This document shows positions 11,520 to 25,915 of a stretch of 64,000 nt of DNA, piece by piece. Under the pieces are notes generated by a model. It ran no database searches. It was not told where the DNA came from and was given only the letters and a program-made list of their open reading frames with translations. The translations under genes and the position numbers were made by a program. Position 1 is the stretch's first letter. Each line of letters opens with the position of its first letter. The DNA is from Callorhinus ursinus (Eukaryota > Chordata > Mammalia > Carnivora > Otariidae), in NCBI RefSeq assembly GCF_003265705.1, contig NW_020312848.1:54913707-54977706 (forward strand). The letters are read 5' to 3'.

Positions 11520-12890
11520 TATCTCTATTAATTTGCTATACAGACTTTCCTTAAAACACTCCAATCTGGCTTCTCCTCAAAACAGTTTTGAAACATAACT
11601 TTGGTTTAGTCGTGCCTTACTTGTGTTAAGTTTTGGTCCTTTCAATTTCTTGATCTCTCAATTTTAGCACTATTGATTACTCCCTTCCTCTCAATACATT
11701 TCCTTAGCTCCTGTGACATCATAATTTGTTTGTTTGTTTTACTTATACCCTAGTGGAACTACTCCTTCAGCTCATCATTCAGGCTTTGTAGGTTCCTCAA
11801 AGCTCTCTTCTAGACTCTTTCATCTGCTGATGCCGCATTTCTCTCAAAGGTATCCTGATCCATTACTCTGGCTTCAGTTATTATCTACAGCAATATAATT
11901 TATACATCTCTAGCCTACGCTTCTCCTCTGAGCTGTAGACTAAGATAGCACACTGCCTAGTGATATTGCCTCCTCCACGCCTTAAAGGAAAGTTTAGGCA
12001 GAACAGGTCTAAAAATAACCCACACATCATGGTCCATCTCCTCCATCCCAGTGTATGGCCCCAGCCTCCGTTTAGCTGTGAAAACAAGAAAGGTAGAGTA
12101 AGCCTTGATTCGTCCTCTCTCCACATCCAAATCCAAAGAATCTTCAAGATTTGTCAACTTTATCTCCTATATGTCTCTAGAATCCATCCATTTCTCTCCA
12201 GCTTCACCACCATTACTCATCCCAAGTGTTTTCCCCATTGTAGCTCAAAAAACTTTATTGAATTCTGCCTTCTTTTCTCAACATTCACCATCTGTTAGTG
12301 GAATGAGTACCTAACAAGCCACCAATTTTTCTCTAATCCAGACAATCAACTACAATGCTCTCAGAGTTACTGTCCTCAATTTTTTTTAATTTTTAAAAAT
12401 ATTTAAAAAGAAAATTGTTACCTAATAATTTGATAACTGTTACCAAAAGGAAAAATTCAAATTCCCTATCTTAGCTGTGACTTCCAACCTCTGTTCAAAA
12501 TCATTTCAGAATATTCTCCAACTTCATCTATTCTAATTATAAGCCATAGCGAAGTCCCTTGTTACCTTTCTCTGGGTTTACCTTTCTTTTATTATTCTTC
12601 AGGCTTTTATACTTGATGATTTGATGATTTCTCTGTCTTGTATACCTCTCTATTCTTCCAGACTAAGTCAAATATTATGTAAAGTTGTCTTTGGCTGCCT
12701 CAGGTACAATTCTTAGTCTTCTGTACTTCTCTACTTCTTGATCCATACATTGTATGTACCATGCTATATTTTCAAGTCTCTGTTTAATATGTATATCCTC
12801 CCAAAAAGACTATGTGCTTTATGTGTTTTAGTCACCTTTCATTGCTTATCATACATAATAGGTGCTCAAAAAAAGCTTTAAACTGAATTA
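11520..12890 (+). repeat. L2 LINE, 3' coding region through 3' end
   Basis: The sense sequence follows the L2 order: 'caaagctctcttctagactc…ctgctgatg', then 'tggcttcagttattatctacagcaatataatttatacatctctagcctacgcttctcctctgagctgtagac', then the 'ccttgattcgtcctctctccacatcc' block. The 3' end near 12,870 is 'cataataggtgctcaaaaaaagc'. It is ancient, with no open frame of useful length. The short plus-strand frames at 11325-11531, 11960-12298 and 12105-12314 start in or overlap this element. Confidence 0.72.
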
Positions 12891-13264
12891 TTAGGATATT
12901 TATAAAATCATAAGACAAAGTTTTAAGAACACATTTAAGTAGGAATGTTGTTATATATATATATATTTGAGGCCTGGCTAAATTAAAATCAAGATCAGAT
13001 GGTGGGGAAATATAAATGAGATGCCAAAACCAAAACCATGGAGGAAAGCAGGTTTGGGGGTGACCAGCTTCAGACATTGACTTAACATAAAGAGAAAGAA
13101 TGACTTAAGCCTGGTGTACTGGAAATAATCCCACTGTGTCAGATCTCTTAAAGGTCCAGACCACAGAATCTTTAGTTTCCTTTCATTTTTTCATATCCCA
13201 TGGGTCTCCAATCCTTCTTCCAGAGCCCCAGGGCTTCCTTCAGGCATATTAAACTGTATATTTA

Positions 13265-13628
13265 TTAATGTTCCATATTCTTTTTCACATTTTCACTTCT
13301 TTTTTGCACACACTTTTCCTCTGCCTGAAATACTCGTCCTTCTTCCTCATACTTAGGACTGAAATGCCAACTTAGCTTCCTATACCTCTAGAAACACTGT
13401 AATTTTGCAAATTGGGTTAGATGTCCCAATTATGTATGACCAGAGTAGTTGGTATGTCTTCACATTATAGCACATATTACATTACTGTGTAATTGCCCTC
13501 TTACTTATCTGTATCCTTTTCTAGATTATAAATGGAAGGATAAGTACTATATACTTTAATTTTATTGCCTCCCCAATGCTTAGAACTGTTCCTGGCACAT
13601 AGTAGGAGCTCAATAAATGTTGAACGAT
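13265..13628 (+). repeat. L2 LINE 3' end (second copy)
   Basis: 'ttttcctctgcctgaaatactcgtccttcttcctc', 'tagattataaatggaaggataagtactatat' and the terminal 'gcttagaactgttcctggcacatagtaggagctcaataaatgttgaa' are the standard L2 3' terminus. It is a separate copy from the one at 11.5-12.9 kb because each has its own 3' end. Confidence 0.88.
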
Positions 13629-13629
13629 T

Positions 13630-15066
13630 ACCTAGGCTCCTTCAGAGAACATCTTTCTCCATAATACCACGTTTTGTTAGGGACCTGTCATTTCTCTCTG
13701 CTTGTGCTAACAAGTACAAGGCCATATGCTGAGCAAGAAGAGGACAGACATAATCTCATCCCGTTCTCCATATCTGATTATTGGGGCTATTCTCTTGCAA
13801 AACCAGACATCAAGTTCATGGCATTTTACATACTTTAATCACTGAAGTTACTGACTCTGCTCTCCTTTCCTTTAACATCACAATTCCCAGATGTTTAACC
13901 TGCCACGGTCACGGATATCACTGGTTTCCCAACCTTTGCTTTGATATTATGGTTTCTGGCTTGTCAGCTTGCTGCCAAGAACAAGAGTCCACGTTATTTG
14001 GTTACTGCTTTGACCAGGGGTCTTCTGGATGGTTGGCTAATTCCTGACTTACAGCAATCTTAGAAATCTTCATTCCCAATTTCATGATCTCAGACTTGGG
14101 CCTCAGTTCAGCTTCCTGTTGGTTCCAGTCCCTTCTCTGACTAAACCTAAACTAGGTCCTCTTGGAAAAATGACTCAGAAAACTAGTACCTATATATATT
14201 TAATAAAATCCACAGAATATTGAAGGTTGAAGGATGGCTTACCTAATGTAGAAAGTGTTAAGATGTTTACTGTCTTCTATTAACATGTAAAATGGATCTA
14301 GAGCAAATTAATATTTTGTTTTTCTACATACGAACTTATGAGAGATAAAAATAACATGTACTGTAAGAATCATATGGGTATTACAAAAGAAAATATCACT
14401 ATCTTAACTATTAATATTTGATTATTACATTATTAGTAGTACTAGATCAAGTATATTGTTTTAGTTAGCTTAGTATGAGATTAGAGGTGGGATACATGAT
14501 ACATATACGGAGGCATGAGGTACAAAGGATGGTAGGTATTTTGCTCCTAGACTATGTACCCAAGTTTGTAAACCTAAGATGAAGTTCTAAAAGGCCTGCA
14601 TGCTGGCAAAGGAATGGCAAAAATATATGAAGCCAAACATAATCATGATACGTAAGAAGATCCTGAAGATCAAGACAGAAATGGAGGGAAAGGTCCCACA
14701 ACGAATGAGAAAGGGAAATATTAATGTCCATTGAGGAAATTTGTATTCCCATAGGTAGAGGAAGAGGAATTTGTGTATTGATCCTGTGAGGGGATCTCTA
14801 AGAGGATAAAATAGACAATAATATATAACTAGAAGAGAGTACATACATTTGGTATTTCATGACAGGGACAATGAGACAGAAAATCAGTTGTTTACATAGA
14901 TCCTTTTGTCTTAGGATTGCAATTACCAGTACCAATATTACAAAACTGGCTCCCTTGGTCCAAGAAAAACAAATATATGAAAAAAGAAGGGGAGTTTCAT
15001 GTCTGTTTTCCTGAGAGAGTATTTCTACCATCATTATTATTTTCTTTATGCACTATCCTCTAACTT
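13630..15066. other. Unassigned interval
   Basis: No clear repeat or gene. The frames at 13781-14047, 14552-14752, 14587-14844 and 14798-15034 have no recognisable domains and lack coding-like composition. Confidence 0.35.
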
Positions 15067-15083
15067 TTGGAGACAATGACTTC

Positions 15084-15352
15084 ATTTTTTTTTTTTTAAA
15101 GTTCCTGGACTTACAAAGGAGATAATATTTTTTTAAAGATTTTATTTATTCATTTGATAGAGAGAGAGAGAGAGAGAGAGACAGCGAGAGCAGGAACACA
15201 AGCAGAAGTGGGAGAGGGAGAAGCAGGTTTCCCGCTGAGCAGGGAGCCCAATGCGGGGCTTGATGCAGGGCTGGATCCCAGGACTCCCAGGACGCTGATA
15301 TCATGACATGAGCTGAAGGCAGACACTCAATGACTGAGCCACCCAGGCACCC
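15084..15352 (-). mobile_element. Carnivore SINE (SINEC) with apparent 30-bp 3' transduction
   Basis: Antisense SINE. Its head (complement, 'ctgagccacccaggcaccc') is at the right and its internal A-tail appears as T7 at 15128-15134. Beyond that tail lies a 30-bp unrelated segment (15098-15127, 'aaagttcctggacttacaaa…') and then a second T13 run (15085-15097). The 16-bp target duplication with one mismatch (TGGAGACAATGACTTC at 15068-15083, TGGAGACAATGATTTC at 15353-15368) encloses both A-tails and the segment. The whole 269 bp therefore went in as one event. A (GA)n stretch at about 15161-15180 is the SINE's own CT-rich tract. Confidence 0.93.
15098..15127 (-). other. Putative 3'-transduced flank carried by the SINE
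   Basis: Thirty bases between two A-tails and inside the target duplication. It does not resemble any part of the SINE. The simplest reading is that the RNA polymerase III transcript ran past the source copy's tail into its genomic flank, and the product was re-polyadenylated or primed from a downstream A-run. Confidence 0.7.
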
Positions 15353-15369
15353 TGGAGACAATGATTTCT

Positions 15370-16053
15370 TGGAAAAGGAGTCTGGGCTGCTTTCTACTAT
15401 GTTTAGATTACACATTTATTTTTGTCATGGAGAACTTTAGGGCCATGTCAAAAAAATTAGGCAGTATGTACTAAAGATACATCAACAATCAAAAATTTGC
15501 AGAGTTGTTATTCTTAAGGAATATTCAATAATGATATTACTTCAGGAAAATTACATTGTAATATTTTGAAAGCCCCATTAAAATACATAAACATGAAACA
15601 TTTAATTTACTATACTAACCATCACTGCAGAAATTACCCAAAGCAGAAGAGTTCATCCAAAACCTGTTTTTGAAAAGTAGGTGATAAGCGAACATTAACT
15701 CCCTATGCCTCCATGTCAGTATGAATTGACAGCTAACAAACTGCATTTTAGAGACCATTTTTTGCCATAATATAAATTTTCTTTGAACCAAAATATGAGG
15801 CACAGTATAAAGTTAGTCAGCACACGATCTCACAAGAAGGGCACTATTTCTGAGATCCTTGCACATAATAACACCCCAAGATACACACACATACACAAAT
15901 ACCCTATTGCCTTATTTTTTTTTTTTCAAAATTCTTCAGTCAGGGGTCATTAAGTATTTTTTATCATTGTATTTGGGTTCACTTTATCAGTGAACCAAAT
16001 AAATATCTCAAGTAAATTCTTTAAGATCTCTATTACCAATGTATTTAAAAATT
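15370..16053. other. Unassigned AT-rich interval
   Basis: Nothing recognisable. A short 'acacacacatacacaaa' run is near 15882-15898. The minus frame at 15615-15803 is not supported as coding. Confidence 0.35.
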
Positions 16054-16160
16054 CAGTAGAACACCTATAGCTATTTTTCATAAATATGGACGTACAGTAG
16101 GACACCTATAGCTACTCTTGTAAATATATATATATACATATATATATATATGCATACATA
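16054..16160. repeat. 41-bp imperfect tandem duplication running into (TA)n
   Basis: 'cagtagaacacctatagcta…cataaatatggacgta' (from 16054) is followed at once by a second diverged copy 'cagtaggacacctatagcta…tgtaaatatatata' (from 16095). The second copy grades into an alternating TA/CATA microsatellite at about 16122-16160. Confidence 0.85.
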
Positions 16161-16734
16161 TACCCACACCAGCATAGAAACAGCCACGTTAATTAGCAAT
16201 GCTATTTATTTAGAAAAACTCCCACAAAATGGACAAAGATAGAAACTTCAGAAGTAATAATCACATTTGAAATTAGTTAAGTTTATGATGAATGAATACA
16301 AGCTCCAGGCCACATTTTTGCAGTTGTAATCAGCAAATTACTGTGGATGTAATACTCTTTCCAGAGTCAATACAGGCATTTCTAGTGACTCAGAGAATTG
16401 AGGCTCTCTCAGGGAAGTAGAATTTCTCACATAGAAATTAATGGAGTAACAAGCACTACAATCCAGAAACAATTGAATATATAATAAGTGAAGAGTAAGT
16501 ACAGTCCATATAATGAATATGTAACTTGACATACTGATAAAAAACCTTCTTGTCAAGAATTAAACCCTACTTAGCCTATACTAAAAATAAATGAGTTACT
16601 GCATTGCTATTTATTGGCAATAGAAAAGTTGTGCAAGAACTGAGAGAGTTAATGGGAAATTAATAATAAAAAGGAAGGGGAAAATATAAAAGTAGTGTGT
16701 TGGGTGAGATACAGGGTCATAGACATTTATATAG

Positions 16735-16935
16735 TCAAGAGAGGAGAAGATTGAAGGGGATTTGATCACAGTCTATAAATACCTTACAAGTATCTGTATA
16801 AATGAAAGAATGTGATTATTCAAAGCATCAGAAGATGGGAGGACAAGGAGCACTGGTCTGAAACTAAAGAAGAAAATGTTTCAGCCTTATATGATATTAA
16901 GAAATACTTTGCAACATAAGAGGATTTGGCATTAG
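16735..16935 (+). repeat. Possible ancient CR1/L3-like LINE fragment
   Basis: 'gaggagaagattgaaggggatttgatcacagtctataaataccttacaagtatctg…gaagaaaatgtttcagccttatatgatattaagaaatac' follows the vertebrate CR1/L3 3'-region order ('ggggagatatgatagcagtcttcaaatacttgaaggg…ttcagctcaatataaggaagaac'). It is heavily diverged and needs profile confirmation. Confidence 0.4.
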
Positions 16936-18896
16936 ACATAAAAATCAAGGACAATACATAAAGTTTAGAGAACGCCTAAAAATGATGTACCTACAAGTAC
17001 AGAGAATAAATCAGAAATGATGAAGGGAAGAATGGAAAACAGTGAGGCTCAGAGGATCAGAAGACATATCTATTCAGGATGTGTGAAATGTGTGAGCTGC
17101 TGGTCTGTTATGTATGATTCTCCATTAAGTCTCAACCTAGGAAACTATACCAAAACTGGGAAAGCAGTTTAAATAAATGAAAAATTTTGGCCTATACTTT
17201 GATCAACTATTATACTATGACACCCAATGATTTCCAGATTTTGGCTATGTTCTTGCATTTGATAAAGAGCAATACATTTAAGTGCTGATAGCTAGAGTTT
17301 ATAACAGATTTACATACACTCTTGACACATACAGAGATCTACACATAGCATACTCTTCATAATTGCCTTAAATATACAGGTTCAGAATCTCTACTAAAGA
17401 CAGTTTAATAATAATAATAGTAACAATAGTAATAATAAAGAGATCACTAAAAACAAATTTATTTCTATAAGTAATACTTTTCCACCTAAGAAAAAAGGAA
17501 AACCTAATGATAACTTATATATTTCCTTTTCTTAAAAAGACACTAGTATAAAAATAAATGTTAATTCTCTAAATAATGAAAAATCCATTGTTGCTTTCAA
17601 TGATTTGTCTTTTTCATTGTTCAAACTTTATATTTTACTTTCTTCTTTCATTCTTTCTTCTTATGAGTGGACCTTCTATCACCTTATCAAAAGTTCTGGA
17701 TTTTTTTAGTTTTAAGAGAGATGCTTTAAGGAGTAAGAAGCAGCTTGCTGCTCTCAGTACAGGGTGTAGTTGAAGATGAATAAAGAAATTACTGCAAACA
17801 AGGAAGTGTTTAGCTGAAGTTAAATGAAAAGAATTTGCTGTGGCCCCAATTCATTAATTCCCTCACTTTAAAACAGACAAAACAGGAAATTTTTTTTTTC
17901 AATTCTGATCACTTTCTCTGTATCAAGAGATGAACTAAGTAGATCTAAGAGTATGGGAAAGTTTTAGCTAAAGATGATTTTGATCCAATCAAGGCATTTG
18001 GCCTGCTTTGTTTCACTTCCCTAGTTTCTTGTACACATTACTTTGCAATGATCAATACTTTTCAGGTGGAGAAAGTGGAAGTTTTTCACAGGTGAAAACC
18101 GGTTGTTTAGGAGTTTATGATAGGGTGAGGAATCTATAGGATGCTAGTTCTTATACTGTTGACAAGGTTGACCATACATAAAGGGTGGGGAGAAAAATAA
18201 GTGAAACCAGGAAGGGATGACATCCTTAGAGAACACAGAATATTTAACAAGAGCACATGATAAGGAAAAAAGAAACAGATTCAGAAGGTATTAAAAACTG
18301 GAGAACATAGAAATCACAGAGATAATAATCAGAAGATTTCAGAAGTTCAAAATTGTAGAATTTATAATCTGAAATGAGAATAAAGCAGTCACTGGGTTAT
18401 TATTCTGGAATGGAAATGCTAGTGATTGTCAGCAAGGAAGCCAAAAGCTCTTAACTGGTAAGATAAAGTATTTTAATAATTGATATCTTAGAGTTATGTG
18501 GATTTTTATACACTTTAAGAATTATAAACAAAATAGAAAATACATTAATAATTTAGATGTTCAAGTGAAGTAATTTCATTTGACTTTTATATTAAGAGCA
18601 TTATAGATCAAGTTCACCAAATTAAATGTAATTCATTCTTCTGTCAAATATTCTTTTGTAGCATATGATTAGAACAATTAGAACAGCTGATTATTAAATT
18701 TCACTGTCTTAGGCTTAACAACAAAACATGTGACAGATACATGTCTAAAAATGAATAAAAGAGCAAGAATATAAAAAAGGATGCAGAATATGTAATCTTA
18801 CTGTATTAGCTCTATGAATTCCCTTTTTTGTTGCCACTAAAATATATATCTATATTGCTCTGATGACTGATGAACTAGCACAATTTCACATTTTTC

Positions 18897-18960
18897 CTGT
18901 CTCTCCCCTTCTTCTTTCTCCTCTTCCCTCCCTCCTTCTCTCTCTCTCTCTCATTTCTCT
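18897..18960. repeat. Pyrimidine-rich (CT)n-like low-complexity tract
   Basis: 'gtctctccccttcttctttctcctcttccctccctccttctctctctctctctcatttctct', an almost pure C/T strand about 60 bp long. Confidence 0.9.
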
Positions 18961-20381
18961 TAATCATCTAATTTGAAATGTTACTTAATAAGTTTAAATC
19001 AATTATGTGCCCCATACTTAAGACTGGCCTATAATATTATTTCTTAAATCACACATTTCAGAAGACTTCAGTGCCTAACTAATGGAATTCTTGAAAAACC
19101 TATGAAAGTGTTTCAGAACATAAGAAATATATCAATGGGACAGAAACAGTTCTTCATTATGCTTTACATACAATTTTGCTCAACTGCTTATTTTAATTAG
19201 AGCAGAACTCTAGCTTCTGCTCATTGGTTTAGCATGAGCAATAAAATGAAGTTTATTTAATTTTCTAAAATAAGTAAAGCAGAGTAAAGTTAATTAAAAG
19301 TTAATTACAGAATAATGAATCATCTACCCTTGCTGTGCTAGTGTTGCCCAGATGATTAGATGTTGTCCTCCCTGAATATACTTCCATTCCCATAAGCTGA
19401 GTATTCTCTTCATTCAGTATAAGGATTTTCATTTGTGTACTTGCAAAGTTTATGTTGCCTTCTTCTGAAGGCATCTTTTTTAGGAAATAAGCACACAGAG
19501 GTACCTACACACACCTTCCTAGTTTCTCTCTTTTTATACACTTTCCCCAGGCATAATTTTCATTTAGACTTCTGATTGCCTTTTAAATTTGACAGAATAT
19601 ACCTATAAAATTCGTTAGTAATTGTTTCATTTCCCAGCATGGCATGTGTAGTTAACCTTGAAAGACGGATTGGGCGTGAACTGTAGTGAACCCAACCTTT
19701 GCCAGTATCACAAAGGTCATGGATCTGTTCTCTCTGGTCCTGTGTCTTCAAATAGAAGGTTTTGTACATATTGGAATTAGAATGCTTTTACTGCTCATTA
19801 ATTCATCATTAAAATGATGTTAACTAATCATTCTCTATAAGGCTCTGGTGTACAGAGTTTCTGGCATGAATTGCTGCAGCTTGGCTCCCAGCCACTTACA
19901 ACTTGCTGAAAATAGCAGCATTCATGTTTTTGGTAGATTTAAATCTTTTGTGAAATTTTATTGTTAAGTAGCAGGCCTTATAAATTGCACTGGGAATATA
20001 GTATAGCTTATACTGAGAGTATCTTAATTTTTATGAATGGATACATGTATGGAAATACCTGAATTTCAATTTCAATTTTGCAGCAGGGCTCTCTTAGTAT
20101 AAGGAATAATGTATAATGAATATTGTGTCCTCACCTCAATTATGTGTCTTGCATCTTGACATCATAAATACTAAGGCAATGTAGGAAATATTGTCACTTA
20201 AAATAGGGAAAGAAAATGAATCAGTGTACCTTAGAATTTACACTGATTAGGTGTCCTGTCTATGTAAAAAGCTACAAACTATTACTTTTGCAAAACTGTT
20301 CAATGATTCAATGATACAAATGTGTTATGAAATAACTACAAACAACTGAATTCTTGAATCTTTTTTTAAAAGTATATTCTA

Positions 20382-20570
20382 CTGGGAAACAAATAGGATT
20401 GCTGGAGGGGTTTGGGTAGGGGAATGGGGTAACTGGGTGAGGGCATTAAGGAGGACACTTGATATAATGAGCACTGGGTGTTACATGCAACTGATGAATC
20501 ACTAAACTCTATCTCTGAAACTTAATACTATAATAACACTATGTTAATTAACTGAATTTAAATAAAAATT
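20382..20570 (+). mobile_element. 5'-truncated LINE-1, 3' UTR only
   Basis: The core 'gacacttgatataatgagcactgggtgttacatgcaactgatgaatcactaaactctatctctgaaacttaata…atgttaattaactgaatttaaataaaaatt' is the carnivore L1 3' UTR in sense orientation. An imperfect target duplication, TTTAAAAGTATATTCTA at 20365-20381 and TTTAAAAGGTATACTCTA starting at 20571, flanks it. About 190 bp remain and no coding sequence. It is the same family as the 3' UTR at 3.2-3.65 kb, on the other strand. Confidence 0.93.
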
Positions 20571-20589
20571 TTTAAAAGGTATACTCTAT

Positions 20590-21394
20590 ATTCCATATCC
20601 ATCATTTTCAACCTTCTGTTAACAGATACATGTAGAAGCATTTATTTCCCCACATGCTGTTAATCAGATGTTAAATAAGAAGGAAATAGGTGGAAAAGAT
20701 CTGAAAATAAAGTTTCAAGAGGATCTTTTAAACAGACACTGTGAGAAGTTGGAAGAGGGGGTGCAATCTTGCTTTCACAACTTCTTACTTGCTGTCATTC
20801 ATCTTCACTACTCTAAAACTTTCCCTCACTCTTCTTTTAAATGTTTTTCCCCTGCCTTTACATTTTAGTTATGTGTGCAACTTCATTATTATATCCTAGT
20901 TTTCTGATTCTCAATTTTCCGAGCATTAAAATGATGAGTATAAAGGCTCAATAAATGAACAATCAAACAAACAAATAAATAAATCCTTTCAGTTTAGGAA
21001 TGCTGACTTCTATTTTAAATATCATTTTCAAATGTTGATTCAAAAATTCATATTCATATCCATTTCACAAACACAGATACTAGCTGTTCTTTTCATTTGC
21101 TACAAAAAAATATGCCAAATTAGGAAAGCTCAATTTTGTAAGGTAAGTTGTCCATCTTTTTTTCCCCTTGGCATTAAAATTATTTATGATAATGTTATTT
21201 AGATCCACTTGATTCAGATAACTCTCTTTAATAATAATTGAAATTCTTGTTAGAGAAAAGTAAAATAATTCAATCCATACTATAAAATTATAGGCAGTTT
21301 ACTATGAGCAGAAGTAAATAGGGTACATTGAGTAATGGAAATTCTTTCTTTTGGCTTTTTGGTTAGAAAGGGAGATGGTCAAATGAATGCCAAA
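20590..21394. other. Unassigned interval before the GAPDH retrocopy
   Basis: AT-rich. A degenerate '…gctcaataaatgaacaatcaaacaaacaaataaataaatcc' tail at about 20948-20988 hints at an old MIR/L2-type end. The 66-codon frame at 20668-20868 is not supported. Confidence 0.35.
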
Positions 21395-21412
21395 ATGTGC
21401 TAAGTTTTTTTT

Positions 21413-23989
<2,577 letters not shown>

Positions 23990-24450
23990 AGGTCTGTATG
24001 GTTTCAAACCACCACCTCTCCCACTTCACTCACTATCATCACTCCCTCCTTGTGTCATTGGTTTTCTCTCTATCCCCTACACACACCAGTCATACCCCAT
24101 CCTGTGTCATGGGCCTCAAGGCTGTTGCTTCTTCATGGAACACTCGTTTCTTGGATATGTGTATGCTCCTTCCTTTACCTCCTTCAGATCTTTGATCAAA
24201 TGTCAATCTCCCAGTGAGAACTTCCCCCCTGCTTAAAACGGCAATCCTTCTCCAATCCTTCCTACGCTCCTTGCCTACTTTCATTTCTCTTATTTGTTTT
24301 ATTTCTTTTCTATCTCTAACCACTAGGATGAAAGTTCCCTGCAGACAGGGGTTTTTATCTCATCTATTTATTGATGTATCCCCAATCCTAAAACAATACC
24401 TGGTACTTATGTGCACACAGGTAAAATATCTTTTGAGTGAATGAATGTAA
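23990..24450 (+). repeat. L2 LINE 3' end
   Basis: 'cttcatggaacactcgtttc', then 'ctccttcagatctttgatcaaatgtcaatctcccagtgagaacttcc', 'taaccactaggatgaaagttccctgcagacaggggtttttatct', 'tatccccaatcctaaaacaatacctggtac' and a '…gagtgaatgaatg' tail. All are in the order of the L2 3' terminus. The frames at 23921-24217, 23980-24195, 24090-24323 and 24214-24444 all lie in or overlap this element and are not genes. Confidence 0.88.
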
Positions 24451-25672
24451 ATCATTAAAATATCTCATTGAAGGAAAGAGGAGAAATTTTTTCTCCCTAA
24501 ATAACAGCATGATTATAAAACACACCTCCTTTGTAACTACTTAGGTCTAAGTACTAAAACTTGAAGCAAGCAAAGCCAAACTCCTAAGTCATTTCTATCA
24601 TTGACTCAGCCAGATACGATTTTCTCTATGCGCTGATTTGGTAATCTCTTCTGTTCCAGTTCCGTTTATCCTGCACATCAACTACTCTGGTTGCCAACTA
24701 GAGCTCATCTCTCACTTCCATAGTTTTAAGGGACGTATACGAGGGAAAAGAACACAAGCAGGCAATACAGTCCGTCACTTTTATAAAATTAAAACACCAG
24801 CCTGTGTTTACCCGACTGGCCACATCTCATATCCCTCCTTCTATTCCCACACTCCTTGAACATCCAGAAGCAGAGAAAATCAGGACAATTTTAAGCTTAC
24901 TACTAATTAAAATGATTTACAAGCCCAATAATTTCCTACAGTAATACTTCAAGGGTTATGTTGACAGATCCATACCAGAGGCAATTAAAGTCACACAGCC
25001 TCCTCTTGCCAGAAAACAAAACCTAGCCAAAGAAATTCTTAAACATTTTCTTTTTCATTCTAAGATCATATATTGGCTTTAGTTAACCCACAAAAAATTG
25101 ATAAAATGTGGGGGGAAAACAGAGTTTACTAGTTTTACAAGCAACTATTCCTACTTGCAAACTAGCAAATTAGAAGATGAGTTGGAGATCATAGCACTAT
25201 TCCATGTAACAGACAGGTGTCCACATCACAGGAAAAGTCACTGCTCTTGAAACATCTTGAAAGGCTCAGTAAAAAACAAAAGGTCAACTGACTCTCAGAT
25301 TAGACACTGAAATGAGAAAAACGTGGACTATATATGAACATATATTACCTCCTTTTTGCAAATAACATCAAAAATTACTACATCAGAAGAAATTAAGACC
25401 TATATTTTAAGAGAAAAAAATGATACATTTCCATTTCTGAAATGCAATCCATCCAAATTAGAAATAAGTTTAATTATTTTACCTTGTTTTTGTATGTGCC
25501 AACAAATATACAGAATACCCCCAATATTAAAAGTTATAGAACTTAATCTAATTAAGTCCCTGATTTCATAATGCTTTCACAATGCCAAAACAGTGAATCT
25601 CAAAATTAATTCTGTGGAAGTAAAAAAGTCAAACTGGCTCGCCATTTTAAACACAGACATCAGTCATTTGAG
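24451..25672. other. Unassigned interval
   Basis: No recognisable repeat or gene. The frames at 24638-24859 and 25356-25571 show no family features. Confidence 0.35.
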
Positions 25673-25915
25673 AGGCAATGTCGAATATCAGTTAAGGATA
25701 TGGTATTTAGAGCCATCTTCCCTGGATTTAAATCCTGCTTCTGCGGAGCTCTGTGACCTTGGAAGAGTTACTTAACATCTCCATTCCTCAGTATACTCTC
25801 TCATATGAGGATAACAATACGCTCTAATTCATCAAGTTAACTGAGGTTTAAATGAAATAATACAAAGAAGGCTTGTGATGATGTCTGGGAAATATTAACT
25901 GTTTAATAAACAAAT
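25673..25915 (+). repeat. MIR SINE, nearly full length
   Basis: The order is 'tggtatttagagccatcttccctggatttaaatcctgcttctgcggagctctgtgaccttggaagagttacttaacatctccattcctcagtatactc…', then 'aggtttaaatgaaataatacaaagaaggc…gtctgggaaatattaactgtttaataaac'. This is the complete MIR head, core and tail. The frame at 25593-25775 overlaps it. Confidence 0.93.

Larger units (their letters stand above)
16161..20364. other. Long AT-rich interval with no gene seen
   Basis: Contains an (ATA/ATAATA)-type run at about 17407-17440, a pyrimidine-rich tract at 18897-18960 and a possible ancient CR1/L3-like fragment (listed separately). The frames at 16338-16556, 17576-17773 and 19560-19769 resemble no known protein. 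Confidence 0.35.

Noticed and set aside
11881..12314. Cluster of four short frames on both strands
   Set aside because: They fall within a decayed L2 LINE.
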